From contig JADJLL010000006.1 of NCBI GenBank assembly GCA_016710095.1, forward strand, positions 1 through 64,000: a DNA stretch of 64,000 nucleotides, given 5' to 3'. Each line of letters begins with the position of its first letter. Within the stretch, counting starts at the first letter, position 1. The stretch comes from Candidatus Eiseniibacteriota bacterium. GTDB taxonomy: Bacteria > Eisenbacteria > RBG-16-71-46. The notes under the pieces were generated by a model. The model was not told the origin of the DNA and did no database searches. It saw only the letters and a list, made by a program, of their open reading frames with translations. Positions 42,807-51,909 of the stretch are shown piece by piece. The position numbers and the translations under genes were made by a program.

Positions 42807-44037
42807 CTACCAGGTGTACGTGGCCGACACGGTCGGGAACACGAAGCCGTTCGAGCCGCCCGCCTCGCGCACCTTGGAGTAGTAGCCGTTGTAGAAGAAC
42901 GCGTTCTGGCCGCCCATGAGCTGCGCGAACGGGTTCTGCAGGAACGCCGGGTCGAGCGTCGCGTCGAGCACGAGGTTGCCGAGCTTGACGGTCGTGCCCA
43001 GATTGAACGTGAAGTAGTGATCCTTCCACTTGTACTCGCCGCCCGTGTACTTCTCGGAGTACGAGTAGAACATCGCGTTCTGGGCACCCGCGCGGAACGC
43101 CCAGCCACGGGTTCAGGTGCGTCTCGAGAGCCATGAAGACGTTCGGCATGAACGTCTGCGTGTTCTCGTCACCGTCGCCGAAGTCGAGCTTGTTCTGGGC
43201 GAAGTTGGCGCCGAACACGAGCAGGTCGTCCGAGCCGACGGTCCAGTTACCGGCCATGCCCGCCTGCCAGCCGCTGAGCTTCTGGTCGTAGTTCGTCGTG
43301 GTCTCGTTGTCCGTGTACGAGTAGTCCTGGCTCCAGTACTTCACGGCCGGGATGATCGTCAGGTTGCCGGACGCCTTGCGGAACGCGCGGGCCGCGACGA
43401 GCAGGTTCGTGCCCCCGTTGTCGGCGTAGCCACTGGGCCCCTCGTCGAACGTGCGCTGCTGGTAGAGGACGCCGACTTCGACCTGCGTGCTGGCGTTCAT
43501 GTCCCAGCCGTAACCGCCGCCGAAGCCGAGGATGTTGCGACCGCCGTTGCCGTTGTTGTTGCCTTCTTCCGTCACCGTGCCGTCGTCGTACGACTCGAAC
43601 GAGCGGTTGAGGCGAAGGGCGAGGTTGCCGTTGCCCATCTTGTGGCCCCAGATGATGTCGAAGGCTTCGCCGCCATAGTTGGGGTCACGCGAATCGTGGC
43701 CGGTGCTGATCGGCGCGAAGTTCGAGGACTGGCCGAGCGCCGGATGGGTCTGGCGAAGGTGGAACGACCAGACGCCGTACTTGCCGTCGAACAGTCCCGG
43801 CAGCACCGCGCCGACCGCGTGGTCGGTCAGTTCGCGCTCGATCGAGCCGCCCTCGACGTACGCGAGGTTGCCGACCGAGTTCACTTCGGACAGGTACGTG
43901 TACATGCCCGTGTAGTCACCCTTGACGTAGTCGCCGGGGACGTTCAGTCCCGAAAGGCGAGCCGTCGAGGCCGCCGCGATCGCGGGCACCATGAGTGCGA
44001 GCGCCGCCGTCGCGATGACACGAGTTCCCTTGTGCAT
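42807..44037 (-). CDS. unrecognised outer-membrane protein, array copy C, frameshifted
   Basis: About 409 residues after correction. Signal VIATAALALMVPAIAAAS and family start ARLSGLNVPGDYVKGDYTG. The frame breaks after ALETHLNPWL: an extra base in the CCC at 43100-43102 (the other copies read NPWLTFRAGAQNAMF). The rest follows in the next frame, LDPAFLQNPFAQLMGGQNAF to VSATYTW. Nearest to copy D, sharing HPALGQSSNFAPISTGHDS and the upstream leader. Final loop YNGYYSKVREAGGSNGF is its own. It could be an assembly error or a silenced copy. Confidence 0.78.
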
Positions 44038-44138
44038 GCTGAGTTGCCTCCCTGCAGTCTCGGGCCGGAGCACATCCGTGTCGCCATCCCCAGGCCCGGT
44101 CGGGGATGCCGGCGCGCCCGAGGGCACGCAGTGCGGCG

Positions 44139-44168
44139 AAACTAGGGAGCGCGGTCCGAGACTGTCAA
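44139..44168 (-). promoter_or_regulatory. promoter of OMP copy C
   Basis: TTGACA (44163-44168), 18 bases, TAGTTT (44139-44144). Confidence 0.7.
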
Positions 44169-44202
44169 TGCTCGAGGGGCGAGCACGCGACGCCGGAAAC
44201 GC

Positions 44203-44230
44203 CGAAGGGCGCCCTCGCGGGCGCCCTTCG
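44203..44230 (-). terminator. terminator of OMP copy D
   Basis: CGAAGGGCGCCC / GGGCGCCCTTCG, 12-bp stem, loop TCGC. Confidence 0.8.
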
Positions 44231-44256
44231 AACACTGCGACTGCAGGAACTGCGAC

Positions 44257-45480
44257 CTACCAGGTGTACGTCGCCGACACGTTCGGGAACACGAAGCCGA
44301 CAGGACCGCCGTCCACACGGCCAGGGCCGTAGTAGGAGTTGTAGTAGAACGCGTTCTGGCCGCCCATGAGCTGCGCGAACGGGTTCTGCAGGAACGCCGG
44401 GTCGAGCGTCGCGTCGAGCACGAGGTTGCCGAGCTTGACGGTGGTGCCCAGGTTGAACGTGAAGTAGTGCTCCTTCCACTTCTCTTCACCGCCCGTGAAC
44501 TTCTCGGTGTACGAGTAGAACATGGCGTTCTGGGCGCCCGCGCGGAACGTCAGCCACGGGTTCAGGTGCGTCTCGAGAGCCATGAAGACGTTCGGCATGA
44601 ACGTCTGCGTGAACTCGTTGCCATCGCCGAAGTCACCCTTGTTCTGGGCGAGGTTGGCGCCGAACACGAGCAGGTCGTCCGAGCCGACCGTCCAGTTGCC
44701 GGCGATGCCCGCCTGATAGCCGCTGTACTTGGCGTCGTAGTTCGTCGTGGTCTCGTTGTCCGTGTACGACTGATCCTGGCTCCAGTACTTCACGGCCGGG
44801 ATGAGCGTCAGGTTGCCCGAGGCCTTACGGAACGCGCGAGCCGCGACGAGCATGTTCGTGCCGCCGTTGTCGGCGTTGCCCGTGGGGCCTTCGTCGAACG
44901 AGCGCTGCTGGTAGAGGACGCCGATCTCGACCTGCGTATTGGCGTTCATGTCCCAGCCGTAACCGCCGCCGAAGCCGAGGATGTTGCGACCGTTGTTGCC
45001 GTCGCCTTCCTCGACGTCCGTACCGTCGTCATACGACTCGAACGAGCGGTTGAGGCGCAGGGCGAGGTTGCCGTTGCCCATCTTGTGGCCCCAGATGATG
45101 TCGAACGCTTCGCCGGCGTAGTTCGGATCCTCGGAGTCGTGCCCGGTGCTGATCGGCGCGAAGTTCGAGGACTGGCCGAGGGCCGGGTGGGTCTGGCGAA
45201 GGTGGAACGACCAGACGCCGTACTTGCCGTCGAACAGGCCCGGCAGCACCGCGCCGATCGCGTGATCGGTCAGGCCGCGGTCGTACGAACCCGCCTCGAC
45301 GTACGCGAGGTTGCCGACCGTGTTCACTTCGGACAGGTACGTGTACATGCCCGTGTAGTCACCCTTGACGTAGTCGCCGGGGACGTTCAGTCCCGACATG
45401 CGAGCCGTCGAGGCCGCCGCCAGCACCGGCACCATAAGCGCGAGCGCGGCTGCAGCGAGAACGCGAGTTCCCTTACGCAT
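44257..45480 (-). CDS. unrecognised outer-membrane protein, array copy D
   Basis: 407 residues, intact. Signal VLAAAALALMVPVLAAAS, start ARMSGLNVPGDYVKGDYTG, core GEAFDIIWGHKMGNGNLALR, NILGFGGGYGWDMNANTQVE, GNWTVGSDDLLVFGANLAQN, end VSATYTW. Differs from C mostly in short hydrophilic stretches and the last loop (YNSYYGPGRVDGGPVGF). The ATG at 45480 follows AAGGAGG. Confidence 0.82.
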   Translation of the reverse strand: MRKGTRVLAAAALALMVPVLAAASTARMSGLNVPGDYVKGDYTGMYTYLSEVNTVGNLAYVEAGSYDRGLTDHAIGAVLPGLFDGKYGVWSFHLRQTHPALGQSSNFAPISTGHDSEDPNYAGEAFDIIWGHKMGNGNLALRLNRSFESYDDGTDVEEGDGNNGRNILGFGGGYGWDMNANTQVEIGVLYQQRSFDEGPTGNADNGGTNMLVAARAFRKASGNLTLIPAVKYWSQDQSYTDNETTTNYDAKYSGYQAGIAGNWTVGSDDLLVFGANLAQNKGDFGDGNEFTQTFMPNVFMALETHLNPWLTFRAGAQNAMFYSYTEKFTGGEEKWKEHYFTFNLGTTVKLGNLVLDATLDPAFLQNPFAQLMGGQNAFYYNSYYGPGRVDGGPVGFVFPNVSATYTW

Positions 45481-45581
45481 GCTGATATGCCTCCTTGCAG
45501 TCTCGGGCCGGTGACCATCCATGGTCGACATCCCGCAGGCCCGGTCGGGGACGCCGGCGCGCCCAAGGGCGCGCTGGGGGG

Positions 45582-45611
45582 AAAGTAGGGATGTTCGTCC
45601 GTGGCTGTCAA
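45582..45611 (-). promoter_or_regulatory. promoter of OMP copy D
   Basis: TTGACA (45606-45611), 18 bases, TACTTT (45582-45587). Confidence 0.7.
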
Positions 45612-45644
45612 CGGCCGAGGCGGGGCTCGGCACTCGCCCAAAAG

Positions 45645-45674
45645 CCGAAGGGCGCCCTTGCGGGCGCCCTTCGG
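45645..45674 (-). terminator. terminator of OMP copy E
   Basis: CCGAAGGGCGCCC / GGGCGCCCTTCGG, 13-bp perfect stem, 4-base loop, followed by CTTTTGGG. Confidence 0.85.
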
Positions 45675-45701
45675 TCACTGCAGCAACGACTCGGAATCAG
45701 C

Positions 45702-46928
45702 TCACCAGGTGTAGGTGGCCGAGACCTGCGGGAAGCACGTGTTGCCGGCAGAGTAGCCCGTGCCACGCGAACCGTAATAGTCGTTGTAGTAGAACGCGTT
45801 CGAGCCGCCCATCAGCTGAGCGAACGGGTTCTGGAGGAACGCAGGGTCGAGAACGGCGTCCAGCGTCAGGTTGCCGAGCTTGACCGTCGTGCCGAGGTTG
45901 AACGTGAAGTAGTGCTCCTTGTACTTCTCTTCGCCGCCACCCTCGTACTTGTACGTGTACGAGTAGAACATGGCGTTCTGGGCGCCCGCGCGGAACGTCA
46001 GCCACGGGTTCAGGTGCGTCTCGAGAGCCATGAACACGTTCGGCATCATCAGTTCGCTGGTCTCGTCGCCGTCGCCGAAGTCACCCTTGTTCGAGGCGAA
46101 CTGGCCACCGAACACGAGCAGGTCGTCGGAGCCGACGGTCCAGTTGCCGGCAAAGCCAGCCTGCCAGCCGCTGTACTTCTCGGTCGCCGAGGTCGTGCCG
46201 TTCGTGGTCGAGAAATCCTGGCTGTAGAACTTCACGGCCGGGATCAGCGTCAGGTTGCCCGACGCCTTACGGAACGCGCGCGCCGCGACGAGCAGGTTCG
46301 TACCGCCGTCGTCGGTCGTGGCACCCGTGCCGCCGTTGTCGAACGAGCGCTGCTGGTACAGGGCACCGACTTCGACCTGCGTGTTGGCGTTCATGTCCCA
46401 GCCGTAACCGCCACCGAAGCCGAGGATGTTGCGACCGTCGTTGCCGTTGCCTTCTTCGACATCCGTACCGTCGTCATACGACTCGAACGAGCGGTTGAGG
46501 CGAAGGGCGAGGTTGCCGCTGCCCATCTTGTGGCCCCAGATGATGTCGAACGCTTCGCCGGTGATGTTCGGGTCGGAACCGTCGTAACCCGAGTTGATCG
46601 GCGAGTAGTTCCACGACTGGCCGAGGGCCGGGTGGAGCTGGCGGAGGTGGAACGACCAGACACCGTACTTGCCGTCGAACAGGCCCGGCAGCACCGCGCC
46701 GATCGCGTGGTCGTTGAAGTTCGAGTAGATCGAGCCCGCCTCGACGTACGCGAGGTTGCCGACCGAGTTCACTTCAGACATGTACGTGTACATGCCCGTG
46801 TAGTCACCCTTGACGTAGTCGCCGGGGACGTTCAGACCCGACATGCGCGCCGTCGAGGCCGCCGCGACCGCCGGGACCATGAGGGCCACGGCAGCGACAG
46901 CGAAGAAACGCTTCATTCCGTTGTTCAT
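45702..46928 (-). CDS. unrecognised outer-membrane protein, array copy E
   Basis: 408 residues, intact, first in the direction of transcription. Signal FFAVAAVALMVPAVAAAS, start ARMSGLNVPGDYVKGDYTG, core identical in most positions to D, end VSATYTW. Its own variable stretches are SWNYSPINSGYDGSDPN, TTDDGGTNLL and the last loop YNDYYGSRGTGYSAGNTCF, which carries an unpaired Cys. AAGGAGG lies 9 bases before ATG 46928. Confidence 0.82.
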   Translation of the reverse strand: MNNGMKRFFAVAAVALMVPAVAAASTARMSGLNVPGDYVKGDYTGMYTYMSEVNSVGNLAYVEAGSIYSNFNDHAIGAVLPGLFDGKYGVWSFHLRQLHPALGQSWNYSPINSGYDGSDPNITGEAFDIIWGHKMGSGNLALRLNRSFESYDDGTDVEEGNGNDGRNILGFGGGYGWDMNANTQVEVGALYQQRSFDNGGTGATTDDGGTNLLVAARAFRKASGNLTLIPAVKFYSQDFSTTNGTTSATEKYSGWQAGFAGNWTVGSDDLLVFGGQFASNKGDFGDGDETSELMMPNVFMALETHLNPWLTFRAGAQNAMFYSYTYKYEGGGEEKYKEHYFTFNLGTTVKLGNLTLDAVLDPAFLQNPFAQLMGGSNAFYYNDYYGSRGTGYSAGNTCFPQVSATYTW

Positions 46929-47169
46929 GTGTTGAGGCCTCCTTGCGCGGAACGGGCTGGCTTTGCTTTGCCCAGAGGCACCCCACGGCCAACTGCGGCC
47001 GGGAGCCGACGGACGTCGGAGTAAAGCCACCATCGTTTCGCAACCGTCTGCTTCGCGGATACAACCGGGGTACATGCCAAAAGCTCCACCTCGTCCATGG
47101 GATGGAGCCCGAAGAAGAAAACCAGGACGACTCCTTCCCCGGAAGGACCCTGGCACTCGCCCGCCCGGC

Positions 47170-47198
47170 AAGCTAGGAAAGCGCTCCGGGGCTGTCAA
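47170..47198 (-). promoter_or_regulatory. promoter of OMP copy E
   Basis: TTGACA (47193-47198), 17 bases, TAGCTT (47170-47175). The leader to the ATG is about 240 bases, longer than for the other copies. Confidence 0.6.
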
Positions 47199-47231
47199 GC
47201 CTCGAATACCAGCAGCCGTTCTCCCGCAAGG

Positions 47232-48053
47232 CTACGCGCGACGTCCCGAGCGGGGCCGGAACCACCCCTCGAACTGGGGCACGAGCGGCCCGTCGCACAA
47301 GGGATTCGCGGGATCCAGAGCGCTCACGCGCACCCAGCCGCGGCTGTGCACGAAGAGGCCGTCGCCGATCGCGAGCCCCACGTGGCCGACGGATTCGCCC
47401 GGCGCGCGGAAGAACGCGAGGTCGCCGTGGCGCGGGCTTTCGCTCGCTTTCAGGGGCCGGCAGGCCTCGAACTGATCGCGGGCATCGCGCGGCAACCGCA
47501 CCCCCTGTTCGGCCAACGCGAGCTGCACGAGGGCCGAGCAGTCGATCCCCGCGGGCGTCCGTCCGCCCCAGAGGTAGGGCGTGCCGAGCAGCGAGAGCAG
47601 GCGCGTCTCGAGCGACGGTGGCGGCGCATCCGGCGAGCGCAGCGTGTCCTTCTCGACCCAGCCGCGACGGCCGTCCGGAAGCTCCACCTGGCGCCACCCA
47701 CCGCTCGCGCGGCCGCCGATGAGCGCGCTCCGGAAGAACAGCGGGCTCACCGAGAGGCCACTCCCCGCCTTCGCGGTCACGCGGGCCAGCGGCGCCGCGA
47801 CGACCGCGTTCGCGAGCTTCGTCCACCGCCGCGCGCGTGCGGCGGTCGCGGGCACCAGCCCCCACTCGCGCACCCAACCGCGGTAGCCGTCCGCGACGTT
47901 CTCGACGGGCACCCAGCCCTTGCGCGGGCGACCGGTCAGCCGGACGACCTCGCCGAGCAGGAGCTGCGAGCCGAGTTCGGCGCGATGCTCCGGAGCGGTG
48001 CGCAGGTCGAGCGCGGCGCTGCACACCACGCCGTGGGTCGGCGCGGGGCTCAT
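47232..48053 (-). CDS. NlpC/P60 family hydrolase with SH3-like domains
   Basis: 273 residues. Two SH3-like segments (LLLGEVVRLTGRPRKGWVPV at about 30-55, GGWRQVELPDGRRGWVEKD at about 120-140) precede the papain-like NlpC/P60 domain. That domain has GIDCSALVQLALAEQG with the catalytic Cys, GHVGLAIGDGLFVHS with the catalytic His and the following His. It resembles the YkfC-type gamma-D-glutamyl-diamino acid endopeptidases that trim murein peptides. No signal peptide is evident, so recycling in the cytoplasm is possible. ATG overlaps the GWxTD gene stop (ATGA). Confidence 0.87.
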   Translation of the reverse strand: MSPAPTHGVVCSAALDLRTAPEHRAELGSQLLLGEVVRLTGRPRKGWVPVENVADGYRGWVREWGLVPATAARARRWTKLANAVVAAPLARVTAKAGSGLSVSPLFFRSALIGGRASGGWRQVELPDGRRGWVEKDTLRSPDAPPPSLETRLLSLLGTPYLWGGRTPAGIDCSALVQLALAEQGVRLPRDARDQFEACRPLKASESPRHGDLAFFRAPGESVGHVGLAIGDGLFVHSRGWVRVSALDPANPLCDGPLVPQFEGWFRPRSGRRA

Positions 48054-49303
48054 TCGCCGGAGGGCTGCACCAGCGTGTACCGGCCGAAACCTTCGCGGTC
48101 GGCGAACACGAACCGGTGGAACGGCTGGTTGTAGAACCACAGCTCGAGCTGCGGCGTGGTGCTCGACGCGGCGCGCTGCTCGATCTGGTCGGGCGGACCG
48201 TAGCGCACGTAGATGCGCCCCATGTCCGAGCGCCAGCCCGGGCCGAAGCCCGAGAAGTGCTGGTCGGCGTAGTGCAGCCGCCGGAAGAACTCGATCTGGT
48301 ACTCGTTGCGCGCCGTCTCGGGCGTCGGATCGCGCCGGCGCCAGAACTTCTCCCACGCCGCGGCCTGATCGGCCGCAGGGAGGTTGCGCATGCCGTCCAC
48401 CTCTTCGGAGGTGGCGATGTAGGCGAGCGCGTCGAGCATCTGGGCGTAGTCGCGGCCGCGCGGCGGGCCGCTCTCCTCCACCTCGAACGAACGCGTCGTC
48501 CGCCAGCGCGACTTGCCCTCGACCCGCTCGACCTCGATCGAGTACGAGCCGATGAACAGGTCCATGTGCGAGGGACGCAGCAGCACGGCGTCCGCCGAGC
48601 GCGCGAGCGAGACCGTGGTGTCTCCCTGCGTGAAGACCGTGCCGGTCTCGTCCACCACGCGGTAGTGCAGCTGCAGCTGGCGCGGCCACTCACCGGGCCG
48701 GCGATCGAAGGCCACCACGCGGACGCCGAAGTCCTCGGCGTTCAGCCCGAAGCGCCGGGTCGGCATGACCGTGAAGGCGCCGGTCGAATCGAGCACGCCC
48801 AGCTGGAGGTCGGCGAATCCCACGGGCACGCGCGCGAGGTCCTGCAGCGTGAGCCGGTCGGAGGCCTCGGACTCGAGGTCGCTGCCCAGGTCGCGCACGC
48901 GCAGGCGCACCTTGTAGCGCCCGGGCGGCAGGTCGAACTTGCGCGTCACCAGCAGGTTGTTCCGCGGGCTGCGCGTCTGCTCGTAGCGCTCGATGAGCAC
49001 GCGGCGTTCGAAGCTGTCGCCGTAGAGCCGGCCGCGCGAATCGGGCTCGAACACGACCGAGAACCCGGCCCCGGCGCCGTAGCCGGCGCTCGTGCGCGTC
49101 CAGTTCAGCTCGGAATACGGGACGGTGAACGTCACGCCGACCGTCGAGCGCGCGGTGGAGTCCATGGACACCACGACGTCGGCGCTGAAGAACGGAGGGG
49201 CGAACGATCGCAGCAGCGGCAGGTCCGCCGCCCGCGCGGTGGCGGTGGCGAGCAGGGCGATCGTGAGCGTGAGGGCGAGTAACGAAAGTCGTCGAGGCAG
49301 CAC
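48050..49303 (-). CDS. GWxTD domain protein, exported
   Basis: 417 residues. Signal LSLLALTLTIALLATATARA. The C-terminal half has the GWxTD signature in a slightly altered form, FGPGWRSDMGRIYVRYGPPD, preceded by FWRRRDPTPETARNEY and FFRRLHYAD. The N-terminal half is beta-rich. The family is found mostly in FCB-group bacteria and its role is unknown. No ATG fits the signal peptide; GTG at 49303 is the likely start. Divergent from the M6 protease gene across about 110 bases, and translationally coupled to the NlpC gene. Confidence 0.85.
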   Translation of the reverse strand: MLPRRLSLLALTLTIALLATATARAADLPLLRSFAPPFFSADVVVSMDSTARSTVGVTFTVPYSELNWTRTSAGYGAGAGFSVVFEPDSRGRLYGDSFERRVLIERYEQTRSPRNNLLVTRKFDLPPGRYKVRLRVRDLGSDLESEASDRLTLQDLARVPVGFADLQLGVLDSTGAFTVMPTRRFGLNAEDFGVRVVAFDRRPGEWPRQLQLHYRVVDETGTVFTQGDTTVSLARSADAVLLRPSHMDLFIGSYSIEVERVEGKSRWRTTRSFEVEESGPPRGRDYAQMLDALAYIATSEEVDGMRNLPAADQAAAWEKFWRRRDPTPETARNEYQIEFFRRLHYADQHFSGFGPGWRSDMGRIYVRYGPPDQIEQRAASSTTPQLELWFYNQPFHRFVFADREGFGRYTLVQPSGE

Positions 49304-49413
49304 TGACGGCAAGCTATCACACGGCCCCCGGAATGCCGCACCGGGAAAATGAGTCTTGACGCGCGGGGGTGGAATGCGGGAAACCATGCGTGGCCGGGCC
49401 AACCTTTCCCCAG

Positions 49414-51909
49414 GTGAGCTCATTGCGGACTTCAACACCCTTCCAGCTCCGGGTGCGGGTCGCTTCCTGCGCCGCCCTGCTGGCCATCCTCGTCACCATC
49501 GGCACCTCGCACGCCATGCCTCCCGCCCGTCACGGCGGGTTGCCGGCGCCGCTCGCAGTTGCGCGCGAAAACGGGCTGCTCGCCCTGCCCGAGCGCCCCG
49601 CGCGGCGGCGCTTCGATCGTGACGGCGACTCGTACGTGGACATGATCTGGGTGATGCACGCCGGCATCGGCGGCGAGGGCGCCTCGACCATGCGGAGCCT
49701 GTGGTCCATCACCAGCCGGCTCTCGGGCGGCTGGAGCGACGGCGGTGTGATCGAGACCGACGAGCTCGTCCCGGGCTCCGACCGCCAGCACATGCGTGTC
49801 GACCGGTTCTCGATCCTGCCCGAGCTGTCCATGTTCAAGCCCGGCGAGCGGAGCGAAATCGGCGTGTACTGCCACGAGTTCGGGCACGCACTCGGGCTAC
49901 CCGACCTCTACGACACGTCGCAGCTCGGCGGCAGCGCCAACGTCGGCCCCGGCAACTGGTCGCTCATGTCCACGGGCGCGTACGGAGGCGACGGGCACTC
50001 GCCGGAGTTCCCGTCGCACCCGGGCGCATGGCCGTCGCTGTACCTCGGCTGGGCCGAGAAGATCCGCCCCGTGCACGACACGCTCCTCACGGTCACCCCG
50101 CTCGCCGACGGCGGACCGGTCGTCGAACTCTGGTTCCAGGGCGAATCCCACGCCGAGCACTTCCTCATCGAAGGCCGCGCCGCCGCCGGCTTCGACCGCA
50201 CGATTCCCTCGCCCGGTCTGATCGTCTCGCAGGTCGACGACGCGCTCATCGGCATCCGGCTCGGCTCCAACCGCGTCAACACCGGGCCCACTCCCGGCCT
50301 GCGCCTGCTGGAGGGCGACGGCGACTTCGACCTCACGACGAGCTGGAACCACGGTGACGAGAACGATCCGCTGCCCGGCGCGCTCGGGCGCTCGCGGCTG
50401 GACGACGACACCGCGCCGAACCTCCGCGCGCTGAACGGCGCGATCACGCAGCTCGCGATCGAGGACATCGCGACCGTGCCGGGTGGCGTCCAGGCACGGC
50501 TGCGCGTGCAGGCCCCGGGCTGGCGCGACATCGTGCCCGTCGTCGACCCGGCATTCGCGCCCGTGAACGGCGGCAGCCGCGGCAGGACGGCCGTGGCGAC
50601 CGCGCAGGGCGTCGAGTACTCGGTCGCCTCCGACTCGCGCGGCGGCAGCCCGCAGGTGATGCTCCGCACGCGGCAGCTCGACGGCACGTGGTCCGCGCCG
50701 GAATGCGTCACGCAGAGTCCGAGCGCCGCGTTCGAGCCGACGATCGCGCTGCTTCCGAACAACGACCTCGCGCTCGCCTGGACCGATCTGCGCGACGGCC
50801 AGTTCCAGATCTGGTACCGCGCGCGCATCGGCGGCTGGTGGACGTCCGAGCGCCGGCTCACGAGCGCGCCCGACGGCTGCGTCTCCCCCGCGATCGCGGC
50901 CGACGCGCGCGGCCGCGTGTACGTCGCGTGGATCAAGCTGCACAGCCCGCGCCCGCTGCTGCAGTGCCTCGCGTTCGGCTGGGCTTCGCCCTTCGGCACG
51001 CCGGCCACCGCGAGCGACACGACCGACTTCCCGAGCGCGCCTTCGCTCGCGGCCACGCCCGACGGCCGCGCGATGATCGCGTGGTCCGACCTCGCGGGCG
51101 CCCAGCCACGCGTCCAGTTCGCACGCTGGTCTCCGGACAGCGGCGTCGCGGCGCGCTTGCGCGTGACGTCGACGTCGGTGTATTCCCAGCCGTCCTGCGA
51201 AGTCGCCGCCGGAGCCGACGGCACGTTCCATCTCGTCTGGCAGCAGCAGACGTCGGGACTCAGCGAGATCCACTACCAGCGCCGTCCCGCGATCGGCGCG
51301 CCGTCCCCGCGCGACACCGTGCTGTCCAACTCCGCCGACGCGCTGCAGTCGCCCGGCATCGTCACCGACCCGCTCGGAGGAGTGCACGTGATCTTCGAAC
51401 GCACGACCCCGGTGGGGCAGCAGCTGAAGTACAAGCGCTGGGTGGCCGGCCGGGGCTGGGACTGGGGCGCCTCCACGCTTTCTGGAGAGGACGAGAGCAT
51501 CTCGCACGCTTCGATCGCGGCGATCACGCCCGGCGGAGTGAACGTGCTCTACCAGAGCGCCGACGCGCTCGGCGACCGGCTCGTCACGCGGCTGCGCCGC
51601 CTCGACGGCCTCGCCGCGGCCGACGTGCCGGAGACGCCCGATACGCCGCGTCCGGCGCTCGCCACCTTCGCCGTCGCGCCCAACCCCGCGCACGCCGGCG
51701 CCGTGCTCCGCCTGAGCGGCGCGCGCTTCGCGCCCGGCGACGCCGCCGACCTGATCGACGCCGCCGGACGACGCGTCGCCACCGCGCACGCCGACGACGC
51801 GGGCGAACTGCGCTTCGGCTCCGAGGCGACGCGTGCGCTGGCGCCGGGGCTCTACTTCGCGCGCGGACGTTCGGGCGGGCCGGCCGCACGGCTCGTGGTG
51901 CTGCGCTGA
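49414..51909 (+). CDS. M6-like metalloprotease, catalytic domain shortened, with C-terminal sorting domain
   Basis: 831 residues. Signal VASCAALLAILVTIGTSHA. The zinc site CHEFGHALGLPDLYDT and the preceding RRFDRDGDSYVDMIWVMHAG identify the M6 (immune inhibitor A) family, with GPGNWSLMSTGAYGGDGHSP as the Met-turn region. In most M6 proteins well over 100 residues precede the DxDxDGYVD segment; here only about 35 follow the signal, so the N-terminal part of the domain appears to be deleted. Residues 410-740 are beta-propeller-like repeats (ALAWTDLRDGQFQIWYRA, MIAWSDLAGAQPRVQFAR). A short T9SS-like tail (FAVAPNPAHAGAVLRL, GLYFARGRSG) ends the protein. GTG 49414 is preferred; GTG 49369 is also in frame. 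Confidence 0.8.
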   Translation: MSSLRTSTPFQLRVRVASCAALLAILVTIGTSHAMPPARHGGLPAPLAVARENGLLALPERPARRRFDRDGDSYVDMIWVMHAGIGGEGASTMRSLWSITSRLSGGWSDGGVIETDELVPGSDRQHMRVDRFSILPELSMFKPGERSEIGVYCHEFGHALGLPDLYDTSQLGGSANVGPGNWSLMSTGAYGGDGHSPEFPSHPGAWPSLYLGWAEKIRPVHDTLLTVTPLADGGPVVELWFQGESHAEHFLIEGRAAAGFDRTIPSPGLIVSQVDDALIGIRLGSNRVNTGPTPGLRLLEGDGDFDLTTSWNHGDENDPLPGALGRSRLDDDTAPNLRALNGAITQLAIEDIATVPGGVQARLRVQAPGWRDIVPVVDPAFAPVNGGSRGRTAVATAQGVEYSVASDSRGGSPQVMLRTRQLDGTWSAPECVTQSPSAAFEPTIALLPNNDLALAWTDLRDGQFQIWYRARIGGWWTSERRLTSAPDGCVSPAIAADARGRVYVAWIKLHSPRPLLQCLAFGWASPFGTPATASDTTDFPSAPSLAATPDGRAMIAWSDLAGAQPRVQFARWSPDSGVAARLRVTSTSVYSQPSCEVAAGADGTFHLVWQQQTSGLSEIHYQRRPAIGAPSPRDTVLSNSADALQSPGIVTDPLGGVHVIFERTTPVGQQLKYKRWVAGRGWDWGASTLSGEDESISHASIAAITPGGVNVLYQSADALGDRLVTRLRRLDGLAAADVPETPDTPRPALATFAVAPNPAHAGAVLRLSGARFAPGDAADLIDAAGRRVATAHADDAGELRFGSEATRALAPGLYFARGRSGGPAARLVVLR

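Larger units (their letters stand above)
39929..46928 (-). repeat. tandem array of five paralogous OMP genes
   Basis: Five copies (A 39929, B 41375, C 42807, D 44257, E 45702) share start, core and end motifs. Each is followed by a terminator and preceded by its own promoter. C, D and E are most alike, and C and D also share the upstream leader sequence. A is the most diverged. Confidence 0.92.

Noticed and set aside
42752..45674. Repeated GC palindromes as a CRISPR-like array
   Set aside because: They are single hairpins at the ends of paralogous genes, spaced by over a kilobase and followed by T-runs, so they are terminators.
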